Below the pieces are notes generated by a model that saw nothing but the letters and a program-made list of their open reading frames with translations, ran no database searches and was not told the origin of the DNA. Source: Alteromonas marina (GTDB lineage: Bacteria > Pseudomonadota > Gammaproteobacteria > Enterobacterales > Alteromonadaceae). From it: DNA of 64,000 nucleotides. The stretch is taken from positions 52,076-116,075 of the forward strand of contig NZ_JWLW01000013.1 of the NCBI RefSeq assembly GCF_000808575.1. The letters run 5' to 3'. Positions 57,507 through 63,956 of the stretch are shown one piece after another; position 1 is the first letter of the stretch; each line of letters opens with the position of its first letter. A program made the translations under genes and the position numbers.

Positions 57507-57869
57507 TTAATTCGAAGAACTGCTTTCTTGCTGCAAAAAGAGCAGGATTTTTTCTAGAGAGTAGAAAAGTAACTGCAAAACTACATTTAAGCCAAAAATG
57601 ATAGCGCCCCAAATAAAGCCTGTATCACTTGAATAGTATTCAAGGCCAAGCTCTGAGTGGTTACGAATATTTGAATCTACTAGCGCCCAGTTGGCAAACA
57701 TTGCGATAATTAAAAAAGCAAACAGCCAAAAAGATGAAAGAAGTTTGTATCGCTTTACAATTTTTTTAATATTTTCTTCTGACCCGTAGGGTTCCCTCCT
57801 TGTGTATAACGCCCAACTAAGGGGCGATAACACATGGGCTAAAATTAGGAACGAAGTGACGCAGCCCAT
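57507..57869 (-). CDS. Hypothetical membrane protein reading out of the upstream attC (cassette C11)
   Basis: Frame of 120 residues whose first 20 (MGCVTSFLILAHVLSPLS) are encoded by the attC at 57804-57919. The cassette-encoded part (REPYGSEENIKKIVKRYKLLSSFWLFAFLIIAMFANWAL..) has two membrane helices and no canonical start of its own, though AAGGAGG lies right at the cassette boundary. Either it starts at a rare codon near 57785, or translation starts at the attC ATG 57869, which has GGGA eight bases upstream. Confidence 0.55.
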   Translation of the reverse strand: MGCVTSFLILAHVLSPLSWALYTRREPYGSEENIKKIVKRYKLLSSFWLFAFLIIAMFANWALVDSNIRNHSELGLEYYSSDTGFIWGAIIFGLNVVLQLLFYSLEKILLFLQQESSSSN

Positions 57870-57919
57870 GTGTTAGCGTCCCAGCGAGCAGCGCGAGCGC
57901 CTTTAGTTTTTTGTTAGGT
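57804..57919 (-). repeat. attC site closing cassette C10
   Basis: Cores GTATAAC (57804) and GTTAGGT (57913). ACTAAGGGGCGATAACACATGGGCT subfamily shared with 60326 and 61822, including GAGCAGCGCGAGCGCC. Confidence 0.9.
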
Positions 57920-58261
57920 AGCATGTTTAATCGGAGTGCCTTGGTGATATTGAATTTGCCAATTGTTTTGTGATTTTTTCCATATAGAACACCGATATGC
58001 ACTTTGTTGATTTATTGTGGTTAGATACTTAACCAAAACACAGTCTTTGGCTAGTACAACGAAGCTAAAATCATGGGCTGAAAAAGCCACTGATTCTTCG
58101 TTGACCAGTTCGTTGATAATATCCGATTTAGAAAACCTCTTGCCTGATTTTCCGACTTCCTCGAATTCATCGGCTATTAAAACTTCCAGACGTTGCTTGT
58201 TTTTTCGGGTAGCAAGATCATTTAGCTCTAATTCCAAATTTCTTATAGTGTCGAATTCCAT
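57914..58261 (-). CDS. NTF2-like (DUF4440-type) protein (cassette C10)
   Basis: 115 residues from ATG 58261, six bases from core GTTAGGT whose AGG can serve as ribosome site. NLELELNDLATRKNKQRLEVLIADEFEEVGKSGKRFSKSDIINEL, FVVLAKDCVLVKYLTT and SIWKKSQNNWQIQYHQGTP follow the NTF2-like/DUF4440 pattern. Ligand unknown. The stop is in the attC core. Confidence 0.78.
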   Translation of the reverse strand: MEFDTIRNLELELNDLATRKNKQRLEVLIADEFEEVGKSGKRFSKSDIINELVNEESVAFSAHDFSFVVLAKDCVLVKYLTTINQQSAYRCSIWKKSQNNWQIQYHQGTPIKHAT

Positions 58262-58267
58262 ACTGCT

Positions 58268-58375
58268 ACCTAACTTTTCAATAACGGGCGCAGGCACGTA
58301 GGGCATAATGGCGAAGCCGCCCTGCGTGTATGCGTCCCAGCGAACGTAGAGAGTGTGTTTATTGGCTTGTTAGCC
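58268..58375 (-). repeat. attC site closing cassette C9
   Basis: Cores ACCTAAC (58268) and GTTAGCC (58369). AACTTTTCAATAACGGGCGCAGGCACGTAGGGC; almost identical to the site at 59909. Confidence 0.9.
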
Positions 58376-58909
58376 ACCATTTACAACATCCTCAACTATA
58401 TAGTAACCCCATAAACCTGTTTTAAGAGTTACCTCAAGTTTGTCTCCGACACTGTATGTCGTTTTTGGAGTTTCTCCAAGATTGAGTGACGTTGCATAAT
58501 CGCCATTTGAGATTAAAATGTATTCAAATAAATCGTATCTAACACGTCTTTTCCCGATAGCTTTCACTACAAATTCCTCTACGTGCACTTCTTCAGATGC
58601 GAATATATGATTAGATATTGAAATAAAGCCAATAAATCCAAACGTAGAGAACACTATGAGCAGGGGAAAGTTAATCAACCGTTGATGGAATGGCGTTTTT
58701 CCAGGTTCGTCTATTATTAAATAACTTGCAGATTTAGCATGTTTCCACTTTTGAAATAGCCTTATAGCAGGAGCGCCTGAAATACCAAGCCCAACAGCGA
58801 TGTATGTCAAAATGCCATCATCGAGTACATCGCTAAAGGCTAAAAAACTAAGCTGAAGGATAGCGGCACTATATGCAATAAAAAATGAAAATGAAAAAAA
58901 TTGGCTCAT
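58370..58909 (-). CDS. Hypothetical membrane protein (cassette C9)
   Basis: 179 residues. Membrane helices near residues 5-25, 31-50 and 84-103, then a soluble C-terminal domain (EEVHVEEFVVKAIGKRRVRYDLFEYILISN ... YSVGDKLEVTLKTGLWGYYIVEDV) that looks like a small beta domain exposed to the periplasm. No family recognised. The stop is in the attC core. Confidence 0.68.
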   Translation of the reverse strand: MSQFFSFSFFIAYSAAILQLSFLAFSDVLDDGILTYIAVGLGISGAPAIRLFQKWKHAKSASYLIIDEPGKTPFHQRLINFPLLIVFSTFGFIGFISISNHIFASEEVHVEEFVVKAIGKRRVRYDLFEYILISNGDYATSLNLGETPKTTYSVGDKLEVTLKTGLWGYYIVEDVVNGG

Positions 58910-58921
58910 AGTGTCTTTGGT

Positions 58922-59026
58922 GGCTAACGCTAAGCTAACGGGCAGTGACGTAGCGGCATAATAGCGAAGCGCCGCTGCGTTACTGTCCCAGTGAACGCAG
59001 TGAACGTGTTAAGCGCTTTGTTATGC
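58922..59026 (-). repeat. attC site closing cassette C8
   Basis: Cores GGCTAAC (58922) and GTTATGC (59020). Divergent arms AGTGACGTAGCGGC / GCCGCTGCGTTACT. Confidence 0.87.
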
Positions 59027-59476
59027 ACGTGCACGAAACATCCTTAAGATTTGTTCTGCTATACGCAATATTGCGTAGCCTAACCCCAATAAAATTGTAG
59101 CCCAAACCGGTATCCAAATAACCGCGATGGCTGCAGTAGATGACGCTCTTTCGTTGGTGAAAAGCGAGTGCTGCATTTCCCAATAACCAAACAAATGAAA
59201 AGCGGAAATACCAAATAATGCAAGCCATAATGCAAATCTGCCAGCGGCCTTGTGTCGATAATGCGACTTAACTGATATTACTGCTAGTGCAAGAAAAGGT
59301 ATGGCGCGAAAACCAGCAGAGAAAAAATAACTCGAAAAGGAAGCAAACTGAAATGTTCTATCGATTGCATTTGATACCCCTAAGTCACCTACAAATAATC
59401 CGAGCGCAAATTTGGACAAGTATTCGTTGGAAAATAAGAAAAGCAAAACCAGTGCGACCCAAAAATTCCATTTCAT
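59021..59476 (-). CDS. Hypothetical polytopic membrane protein (cassette C8)
   Basis: 151 residues, four hydrophobic segments (FWVALVLLFLFSNEYL; FRAIPFLALAVISV; ALWLALFGISAFHLFGYW; IAVIWIPVWATILLGLGYAIL) and a basic C-terminus. No family recognised. The stop is in the attC core. Confidence 0.68.
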   Translation of the reverse strand: MKWNFWVALVLLFLFSNEYLSKFALGLFVGDLGVSNAIDRTFQFASFSSYFFSAGFRAIPFLALAVISVKSHYRHKAAGRFALWLALFGISAFHLFGYWEMQHSLFTNERASSTAAIAVIWIPVWATILLGLGYAILRIAEQILRMFRARA

Positions 59477-59495
59477 TTAAATCTTCCTATTAAGT

Positions 59496-59603
59496 GCATA
59501 ACTTTCCAATAACGGGCGCAGACATGTGGGGCATAATGGCGCAGCCGCCCCGCGTGTATGCGTCCCAGCGAACGAAGTGAGTGCGTTAATTGGCTTGTTA
59601 GTT
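59496..59603 (-). repeat. attC site closing cassette C7
   Basis: Cores GCATAAC (59496) and GTTAGTT (59597). Major AACTTTCCAATAACGGGCGC subfamily. Confidence 0.9.
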
Positions 59604-59651
59604 GCCACGCTGATACATCCTAGATTAACAGCTGAGCTATGCGCACAATAC

Positions 59652-59903
59652 TCACTCACTTTTGACGAATAACTTTTTGAAGAGCTCTTCCGATTTGGCG
59701 AGCCCTTCTTCAGTTAAAACAACAGACTTTGATTTGCCAACAGGGTCGTGAATATAACCTTTTTCATAAAGCCGTTCGGTTATACTCCAATCTATTTGCT
59801 TCCAAGCCCTACCAAACTTGTCGTGCAGAGTAAGGTAAAATAGAGCAAGTGCCGCTTCATCGATTTTATCTTCATCTATTTCCACTGCTGTCTCCATTTT
59901 CAT
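59652..59903 (-). CDS. DUF6429-like small protein (cassette C7)
   Basis: 83 residues: IDEDKIDEAALALFYLTLHDKFGRAWKQIDWSITERLYEKGYIHDPVGKSKSVVLTEEGLAKSEELFKKLF. The pattern (ALALLYLTLH ... W-K-x-x-DW ... L-x-x-KGYI-x-DP ... KSV-x-LTEEG) is that of DUF6429, a winged-helix-like domain common in bacteria and integron cassettes. Function unknown. Confidence 0.8.
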   Translation of the reverse strand: MKMETAVEIDEDKIDEAALALFYLTLHDKFGRAWKQIDWSITERLYEKGYIHDPVGKSKSVVLTEEGLAKSEELFKKLFVKSE

Positions 59904-59908
59904 ATGGC

Positions 59909-60016
59909 TACTAACTTTTCAATAACGGGCGCAGGCACGTAGGGCATAATGGCGAAGCCGCCCTGCGTGTATGCGTCCCAACGAACGAAGTGAGTGAGTT
60001 TATTGAGTTGTTAGGT
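59909..60016 (-). repeat. attC site closing cassette C6
   Basis: Cores TACTAAC (59909) and GTTAGGT (60010). Near-identical to 58268. Confidence 0.9.
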
Positions 60017-60316
60017 GCGTGGGTAATAAACAAGAGAACTCCCTTCTTTTAACGCTTCGTCGTAATAACCAGTAAATCCCTTGTAAGCATCAGTATTCAA
60101 TATGTCAACTTGAAGCTGATTGCCTGCTAAATTAGTGATACTTGAGAAGCCAAATTTTTTAGCTTCTGTCTCCGCATTCAAAAACTCTGTTGTTTCTGAC
60201 TCTTGGCGAAGAAAAAGCATGCATTTATGAGTAGCGCCAATATCTGGGTGAGCGTAATCGTACTCAGGTGTTTCAGTGAAAGTGCCAGTAAAACCATAGA
60301 TGAAAACTTTACTCAT
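60011..60316 (-). CDS. Hypothetical protein (cassette C6)
   Basis: 101 residues from ATG 60316. KVFIYGFTGTFTETPEYDYAHPDIGATHKCMLFLRQESETTEFLNAETEAKKFGFSS, then ITNLAGNQLQVDILN and KGFTGYYDEALKEG: alpha/beta, soluble, unknown. The frame is open 25 residues further into the attC (MGCVTSFLILAHVLSPLS again), which is attC sequence, not gene. The stop is in the attC core. Confidence 0.7.
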   Translation of the reverse strand: MSKVFIYGFTGTFTETPEYDYAHPDIGATHKCMLFLRQESETTEFLNAETEAKKFGFSSITNLAGNQLQVDILNTDAYKGFTGYYDEALKEGSSLVYYPRT

Positions 60317-60325
60317 ACCAGTAGC

Positions 60326-60441
60326 ACCTAACACCCCACTAAGGGGCGATAACACATGGGCTAAAATTAGGAACGAAGTGACGCAGCCCATGTGTTAGCG
60401 TCCCAGCGAGCGGAGCGAGAGCCTTGAGTGGTTTGTTAGGT
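60326..60441 (-). repeat. attC site closing cassette C5
   Basis: Cores ACCTAAC (60326) and GTTAGGT (60435). ACCCCACTAAGGGGCGATAACACATGGGCT subfamily (with 57804 and 61822). Confidence 0.9.
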
Positions 60442-60819
60442 GTCGTCCCTACTATGATAAAAGTAAAACCCAACGCCAATAAAAACTAATAAGCATATTA
60501 TGAATAAGCGAGGTTCTTCAGCGTAATAAATAAAGCCGTTTCGCGAAGGGATTTTTCCAAAATAAACTGAAAAAAAAACAGTGGCAGGCCATACAGCGAG
60601 CACTATTCCTCGTGCTGATTTTTTTCCTTTTTTGGTGTTGTGCGGTGAAGAGTTGGTAGTATCCAATGGGCTGTGATTTTCAGCAGGAACACCGCTTCTC
60701 CTTCGTGCTATTTCTTTCTTAATTGTTAAAACTCTATCGGGGAACTGAGCTTTATCTATTTGCGTCAAGACATCTTCTAGTTCTTCCAATGTATAAGATG
60801 CGAAATTTGGTTCATCCAT
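60436..60819 (-). CDS. Hypothetical membrane protein (cassette C5)
   Basis: 127 residues from ATG 60819 (an in-frame GTG at 60831 lies inside the attC core). N-terminal helical module FASYTLEELEDVLTQIDKAQFPDRVLTIKKEIARR, a Ser/Asn linker, then two membrane helices (GIVLAVWPATVFFSVYFG and LFIICLLVFIGVGFYFY). Unknown. The stop is in the attC core. Confidence 0.68.
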   Translation of the reverse strand: MDEPNFASYTLEELEDVLTQIDKAQFPDRVLTIKKEIARRRSGVPAENHSPLDTTNSSPHNTKKGKKSARGIVLAVWPATVFFSVYFGKIPSRNGFIYYAEEPRLFIICLLVFIGVGFYFYHSRDDT

Positions 60820-60829
60820 ACTCAAAGGC

Positions 60830-60945
60830 ACCTAACACCCGCATAACGGGCACAAATACGTAGGCTACAATACCAAGCGAAGCGCAGGGAGCCTACGTGT
60901 TTTTGTCCCTAGCGAGCGAAGCGAGTGTTAATGCGCTTGTTATGT
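60830..60945 (-). repeat. attC site closing cassette C4
   Basis: Cores ACCTAAC (60830) and GTTATGT (60939). ACCCGCATAACGGGC / TACGTAGGCTACAATACC subfamily. Confidence 0.9.
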
Positions 60946-61380
60946 GCCAATTTGGTCCGCTGTCATCTGACGAAATTCGGCATAATTATCAGCGTATTCC
61001 CAAACAGAGAACAAATGCTGGCCTTTTGAGTCAATTAAGCAGAATATTTGGCAGCTTGCGTATTCTTTGGATTTTTCTAGTTCACGCCAAGAATACACAT
61101 CAGTTTTTCCATTATTTGTAAGGGAAATGCCACTTTCATTAAATGTAAAACTTACCTTTAGAGATTTTAAGAACCTAAACATTAAGTAGGCGAACTTTCC
61201 AAATACGAATGTCAAAACGCCGCAAACGACAACCAAGAAGATAGAGGTTGAAACGTCAGCTTCTGGTATCCGGTTTGCTGAAATGTAAATCATAGAAAGT
61301 GGGCTACCGATGTAGACAGGCATTAGTATCACCGCACAAGTGTATGCAAGTACTCTTATTTTCTTGGAATGTTGAACCAT
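60940..61380 (-). CDS. Membrane protein with PH-like C-terminal domain (cassette C4)
   Basis: 146 residues from ATG 61380; the open frame continues into the attC but that part is attC sequence. Two membrane helices (RVLAYTCAVILMPVYIG and STSIFLVVVCGVLTFVFGKFAYLMF), then VSFTFNESGISLTNNGKTDVYSWRELEKSKEYASCQIFCLIDSKGQHLFSVWEY, which resembles bacterial PH/YcxB-like domains. Unknown role. The stop is in the attC core. Confidence 0.7.
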   Translation of the reverse strand: MVQHSKKIRVLAYTCAVILMPVYIGSPLSMIYISANRIPEADVSTSIFLVVVCGVLTFVFGKFAYLMFRFLKSLKVSFTFNESGISLTNNGKTDVYSWRELEKSKEYASCQIFCLIDSKGQHLFSVWEYADNYAEFRQMTADQIGT

Positions 61381-61392
61381 AGGTACCTTGGC

Positions 61393-61500
61393 ATATAACT
61401 TTCCAATAACGGGCGCAGGCATGTGGGGCATAATGGCGAAGCCGCCCCGCATGTATGCGTCCCAGCGAACGCAGTGAGTGTGTTGATTGGGTTGTTAGTA
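61393..61500 (-). repeat. attC site closing cassette C3
   Basis: Cores ATATAAC (61393) and GTTAGTA (61494). Major AACTTTCCAATAACGGGCGC subfamily. Confidence 0.9.
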
Positions 61501-61528
61501 CCCGTAAACCCACTACTACCTAGCAACA

Positions 61529-61804
61529 TTATTTAATTTTATTCCTATTTTTGATTATTTCACGATAGCTGAAATAGGTAAAAAATGGCGAAAGTAAATA
61601 AAAAGCTAGCAGCACATCTAGAGCAAAAAGTGGATAAATCAGTTCTGCTTGGCCAATAGAGCCGCAAAAGTCCCATGAAAATATAGAAATACATTCATAA
61701 ACTGAAGTTGACCAGACATATGCAGTAAGACCGAATAGAACGCTAATTATCAAAAGACTTCTTAGCATTTTTAGATATAGCTTTTTGGATGGTTTTATTT
61801 TCAA
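61529..61804 (-). CDS. Hypothetical small membrane protein (cassette C3)
   Basis: 91 residues, two to three membrane helices (LRSLLIISVLFGLTAYVWS; LIYPLFALDVLLAFYLLSPFFTYF), basic ends, two Cys in a short loop (YECISIFSWDFCG). No family recognised. Confidence 0.65.
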   Translation of the reverse strand: MKIKPSKKLYLKMLRSLLIISVLFGLTAYVWSTSVYECISIFSWDFCGSIGQAELIYPLFALDVLLAFYLLSPFFTYFSYREIIKNRNKIK

Positions 61805-61821
61805 GCTTCCTGCTCCGAGGG

Positions 61822-61937
61822 TACTAACACCCCACTAAGGGGCGGTAACACATGGGCTAAAATTAGGAACGAAGTGACGCAGCCCATGTGTTAGCGTCCC
61901 AGCGAGCAGCGCGAGCGCCTTTAGTGTTTTGTTAGGT
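61822..61937 (-). repeat. attC site closing cassette C2
   Basis: Cores TACTAAC (61822) and GTTAGGT (61931). ACCCCACTAAGGGGCGGTAACACATGGGCT subfamily, near-identical to 57804 and 60326. Confidence 0.9.
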
Positions 61938-62240
61938 AACGTTGCCACTCGAAGAAAGGCTAAACATACCAAATACCAGCAAAGACAAACAAATGAAAAC
62001 GGATAGGTTCTTTATACCTTTTTTCTTATGTTGATTGCCAGATTCAGTAAGCGCCCCTTGAATGACTAAAGAGTTTAATAAGTTGAATTTGATAAATCTA
62101 TTTTCAGGCGCGCCATCTTTTTGGTTTTTCGAGGCCAATAGAAGGTAATAGATGCCTCTGAATAAACAAACAAACGAGATTGGAAATGCCACACAAAACA
62201 CAAGAATGCTTAAAATTACAGATGTGTTGTGCATGTTCAT
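61932..62240 (-). CDS. Hypothetical small membrane protein (cassette C2)
   Basis: 102 residues, an N-terminal helix (VILSILVFCVAFPISFVCLFRGIYYLLL), a polar stretch (ASKNQKDGAPENRFIKFNLLN) and a C-terminal helix (LSVFICLSLLVFGMFSLS). Start six bases from core GTTAGGT. Unknown. The stop is in the attC core. Confidence 0.65.
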   Translation of the reverse strand: MNMHNTSVILSILVFCVAFPISFVCLFRGIYYLLLASKNQKDGAPENRFIKFNLLNSLVIQGALTESGNQHKKKGIKNLSVFICLSLLVFGMFSLSSSGNVT

Positions 62241-62246
62241 ACCGGT

Positions 62247-62354
62247 ACCTAACTTTTAAATAAGGGGCGCAGGCATGTGGGGCATAATGGCGAAGCCGCC
62301 CCGCATGTTTGCGTCCCAGCGAACGAAGTGAGTGGCTTAATTTTTTTGTTATGT
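62247..62354 (-). repeat. attC site closing cassette C1
   Basis: Cores ACCTAAC (62247) and GTTATGT (62348). AACTTTTAAATAAGGGGCGCAGGCATGTGGGGC. The GTTATGTGCC end matches the attI junction, as expected for the first cassette. Confidence 0.9.
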
Positions 62355-62666
62355 GCCATTATGCTCCTCGCCTGAAAGCGAGCTTTCCCAAGACACAATT
62401 GCCGCTAAGATGTTTGACAAAACAATGGCAAAAAGGCCTACAGCAATGATAAGAAAACCGGCTTTAATTCCACCAAGACCTATACGATAAGTCTCTGTAC
62501 TGCCGCTTAGGGGTGGTGTTGGAAAAAAATAAGTAAAGAGCGTGCCTGCAATTAACGCTATTGCTACACCAATTAATACAACCCCGAAATAAGTGAGCAC
62601 ACGAGCAATAAATAACAATAAACCTAGGTTTCTGGGCTTTATATTTGGGAACGGTTTCAAACCCAT
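62349..62666 (-). CDS. Hypothetical small membrane protein (cassette C1, first in array)
   Basis: 105 residues with two membrane helices (LLLFIARVLTYFGVVLIGVAIALIAGTLFTYF and AGFLIIAVGLFAIVLSNILAAIV). Being next to attI it is the newest or best-expressed cassette in the standard integron model. Family unknown. The stop is in the attC core. Confidence 0.68.
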   Translation of the reverse strand: MGLKPFPNIKPRNLGLLLFIARVLTYFGVVLIGVAIALIAGTLFTYFFPTPPLSGSTETYRIGLGGIKAGFLIIAVGLFAIVLSNILAAIVSWESSLSGEEHNGT

Positions 62667-62715
62667 AATAATTCCTTTTACTGAAGCTTGGACGTTTTGG
62701 TTAACTTATTTTGGC

Positions 62716-62790
62716 ACATAACAATTTAATCGTTCCCTAAACGGGGCGATTTAACGAACCAGAACGGGTTTTTTGTCCGTTTGGTTTTAA
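62716..62790 (-). other. attI site and cassette junction
   Basis: ACATAAC at 62716-62722 (GTTATGT on the array strand) is the crossover core where cassette C1 joins the platform. The following bases (AATTTAATCGTTCCCTAAACGGGGCGATTTAACGAACC) are unlike any attC and contain GTTCC / GGAAC-poor arms with AACGAACC, as expected of a non-palindromic attI. The right limit is a guess. Confidence 0.65.
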
Positions 62791-62822
62791 ACATGGTTAA
62801 ACCATAACCTATCATTAGAATT

Positions 62823-62902
62823 AGTAAAATACGTTTTTGGTGTATTTTACTCAAAAGCTAAAAACACCAAATCGGGGTGCAAGTGTTTTTGGTGTTTTTA
62901 GC
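62823..62902. promoter_or_regulatory. Nested inverted repeats between attI and intI
   Basis: AGTAAAATAC (62823-62832) pairs with GTATTTTACT (62842-62851); GCTAAAAACACC (62857-62868) pairs with GGTGTTTTTAGC (62891-62902). GTTTTTGGTGT occurs twice directly (62833 and 62885). All arms are perfect. The region must contain the intI promoter and perhaps the outward cassette promoter. Confidence 0.6.
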
Positions 62903-62987
62903 GCATGCTTCTGTAAGAAAACAGGTACTAAAGTCAGTTATTTCATTGTGATTTTTTAAATAGACTTCTTTTATTTTGGAGTCGAAT

Positions 62988-63956
62988 ATGAAGTCTCAGT
63001 TTATTAAATCCCTGTACGAGCACATGATGCTGAAGCGCTATGCAAAACGTACTATACAAACCTACATAAACTGGATTTCAGACTACATTCGTTTTCACAA
63101 ATTTCAGCACCCGAAAGATCTCGACGTTTTGCATGTTGAAGCATACCTTACGCACTTATCCACCAAGCGCAAAAATGCACGGTCTACACAAGCCACTGCA
63201 CTCAATGCGCTCGTTTTTCTCTACAACAAGTATTTAGAGCAGCCGCTACCTTCCGACATGAATTTTGTGGGGAGTGGAAGGGAAAGGAAGCTGCCAGTTG
63301 TGTTAACCCAGTTAGAAGTAAAAGCATTGCTTGGTAGGGTGCCTACCCATCATTACTTAGCAGTAGCACTTCTGTATGGAAGTGGCCTTAGATTAATGGA
63401 GTGCGTGCGTCTTAGAACGGGGGATATAGACTTCGACTACAAGTGTGTGAGGATTTGGTTTGGAAAAGGGGGCAAACATCGTGTGGTGACGTTGTCAGAT
63501 TCGCTGATCCCACTTTTAAAAAATCACATCAGTGAATGTGAAAAACTTTTGCAACGAGATTTGATGGTGCCAGACTTTGCTGGTTCTTGGATTCCACATG
63601 GATTGAGGAAAAAGTATCAACAGCGTAATAAATCGCTGGAATGGCAGTATTTGTTCCCTGCATCAAAACTAAGTATTGACCCAGAAAGTAAGCTATTACG
63701 GCGACATCATATAGATGAAAAACAGATACAGCGTGCGGTAAGTCGAGCTTCAAGTGATGCGGGAATAATTAAGCACGTTACGCCTCATACGCTTCGTCAT
63801 TCATTTGCTACACACTTGCTTCAATCTGGCGCAGATATCAGAACAGTGCAAGACCAACTAGGTCATGCCGATGTTAGAACTACTCAAATCTATACGCACA
63901 TACTTCAACAAGGGGCTAATGGTGTAGTCAGCCCGCTTTCTAATTTAGCGTTTTAG
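62988..63956 (+). CDS. intI: Integron integrase IntI (tyrosine recombinase)
   Basis: Catalyses attI x attC and attC x attC recombination on folded single-stranded attC. 322 residues from ATG 62988 (GGAG six bases upstream; TTG at 62976 is in frame). N-terminal SAM-like domain to about 90, then catalytic Arg135 (GSGLRLMECVRLR), Lys in GKGGKHR, His267 and Arg270 (HTLRHSFATHLL), His in LGHADVRTT, and nucleophile Tyr302 (TQIYTHIL). The IntI-specific extra helix is present (LLRRHHIDEKQIQRAVSRA). Appears intact. Points away from the array. Confidence 0.96.
   Translation: MKSQFIKSLYEHMMLKRYAKRTIQTYINWISDYIRFHKFQHPKDLDVLHVEAYLTHLSTKRKNARSTQATALNALVFLYNKYLEQPLPSDMNFVGSGRERKLPVVLTQLEVKALLGRVPTHHYLAVALLYGSGLRLMECVRLRTGDIDFDYKCVRIWFGKGGKHRVVTLSDSLIPLLKNHISECEKLLQRDLMVPDFAGSWIPHGLRKKYQQRNKSLEWQYLFPASKLSIDPESKLLRRHHIDEKQIQRAVSRASSDAGIIKHVTPHTLRHSFATHLLQSGADIRTVQDQLGHADVRTTQIYTHILQQGANGVVSPLSNLAF

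Larger units (their letters stand above)
47536..63956. mobile_element. Sedentary chromosomal integron (intI, attI, 24 attC-bounded cassettes plus a decayed terminal one)
   Basis: An integrase gene on the + strand diverges from an array in which ~100-117-base imperfect palindromes, bounded by RYYYAAC and GTTRRRY cores, recur every 400-700 bases and flank unrelated small genes. This is the defining integron structure. Cassettes are numbered here from attI (right) to left, C1-C25. Several attC sites are near-identical to each other, as in chromosomal superintegrons. Cassette content is TA modules, small membrane proteins and domains of unknown function, with no recognisable antibiotic-resistance gene. 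Confidence 0.96.

Noticed and set aside
57809..57919. A conserved 18-residue leader peptide (MGCVTSFLILAHVLSPLS) as a gene of its own
   Set aside because: It recurs because the attC subfamily recurs; there is no evidence of selection on the peptide. Kept only as a possible attC-borne start for C11.
58262..58306. N-terminal extension of the C10 gene to 58306
   Set aside because: These codons are the upstream attC (MPYVPAPVIEKLG recurs after other attC sites); the ATG at 58261 with AGG upstream is a better start.
48357..62354. CRISPR-like array (many similar repeats at intervals)
   Set aside because: The units are about 100-117 bases, imperfectly palindromic, vary in sequence and are separated by whole genes; no cas genes. 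They are attC sites.
62911..62925. LexA box upstream of intI (CTGTAAGAAAACAG)
   Set aside because: The spacing is CTG-N8-CAG; a LexA box needs CTG-N10-CAG. SOS control is therefore not supported.
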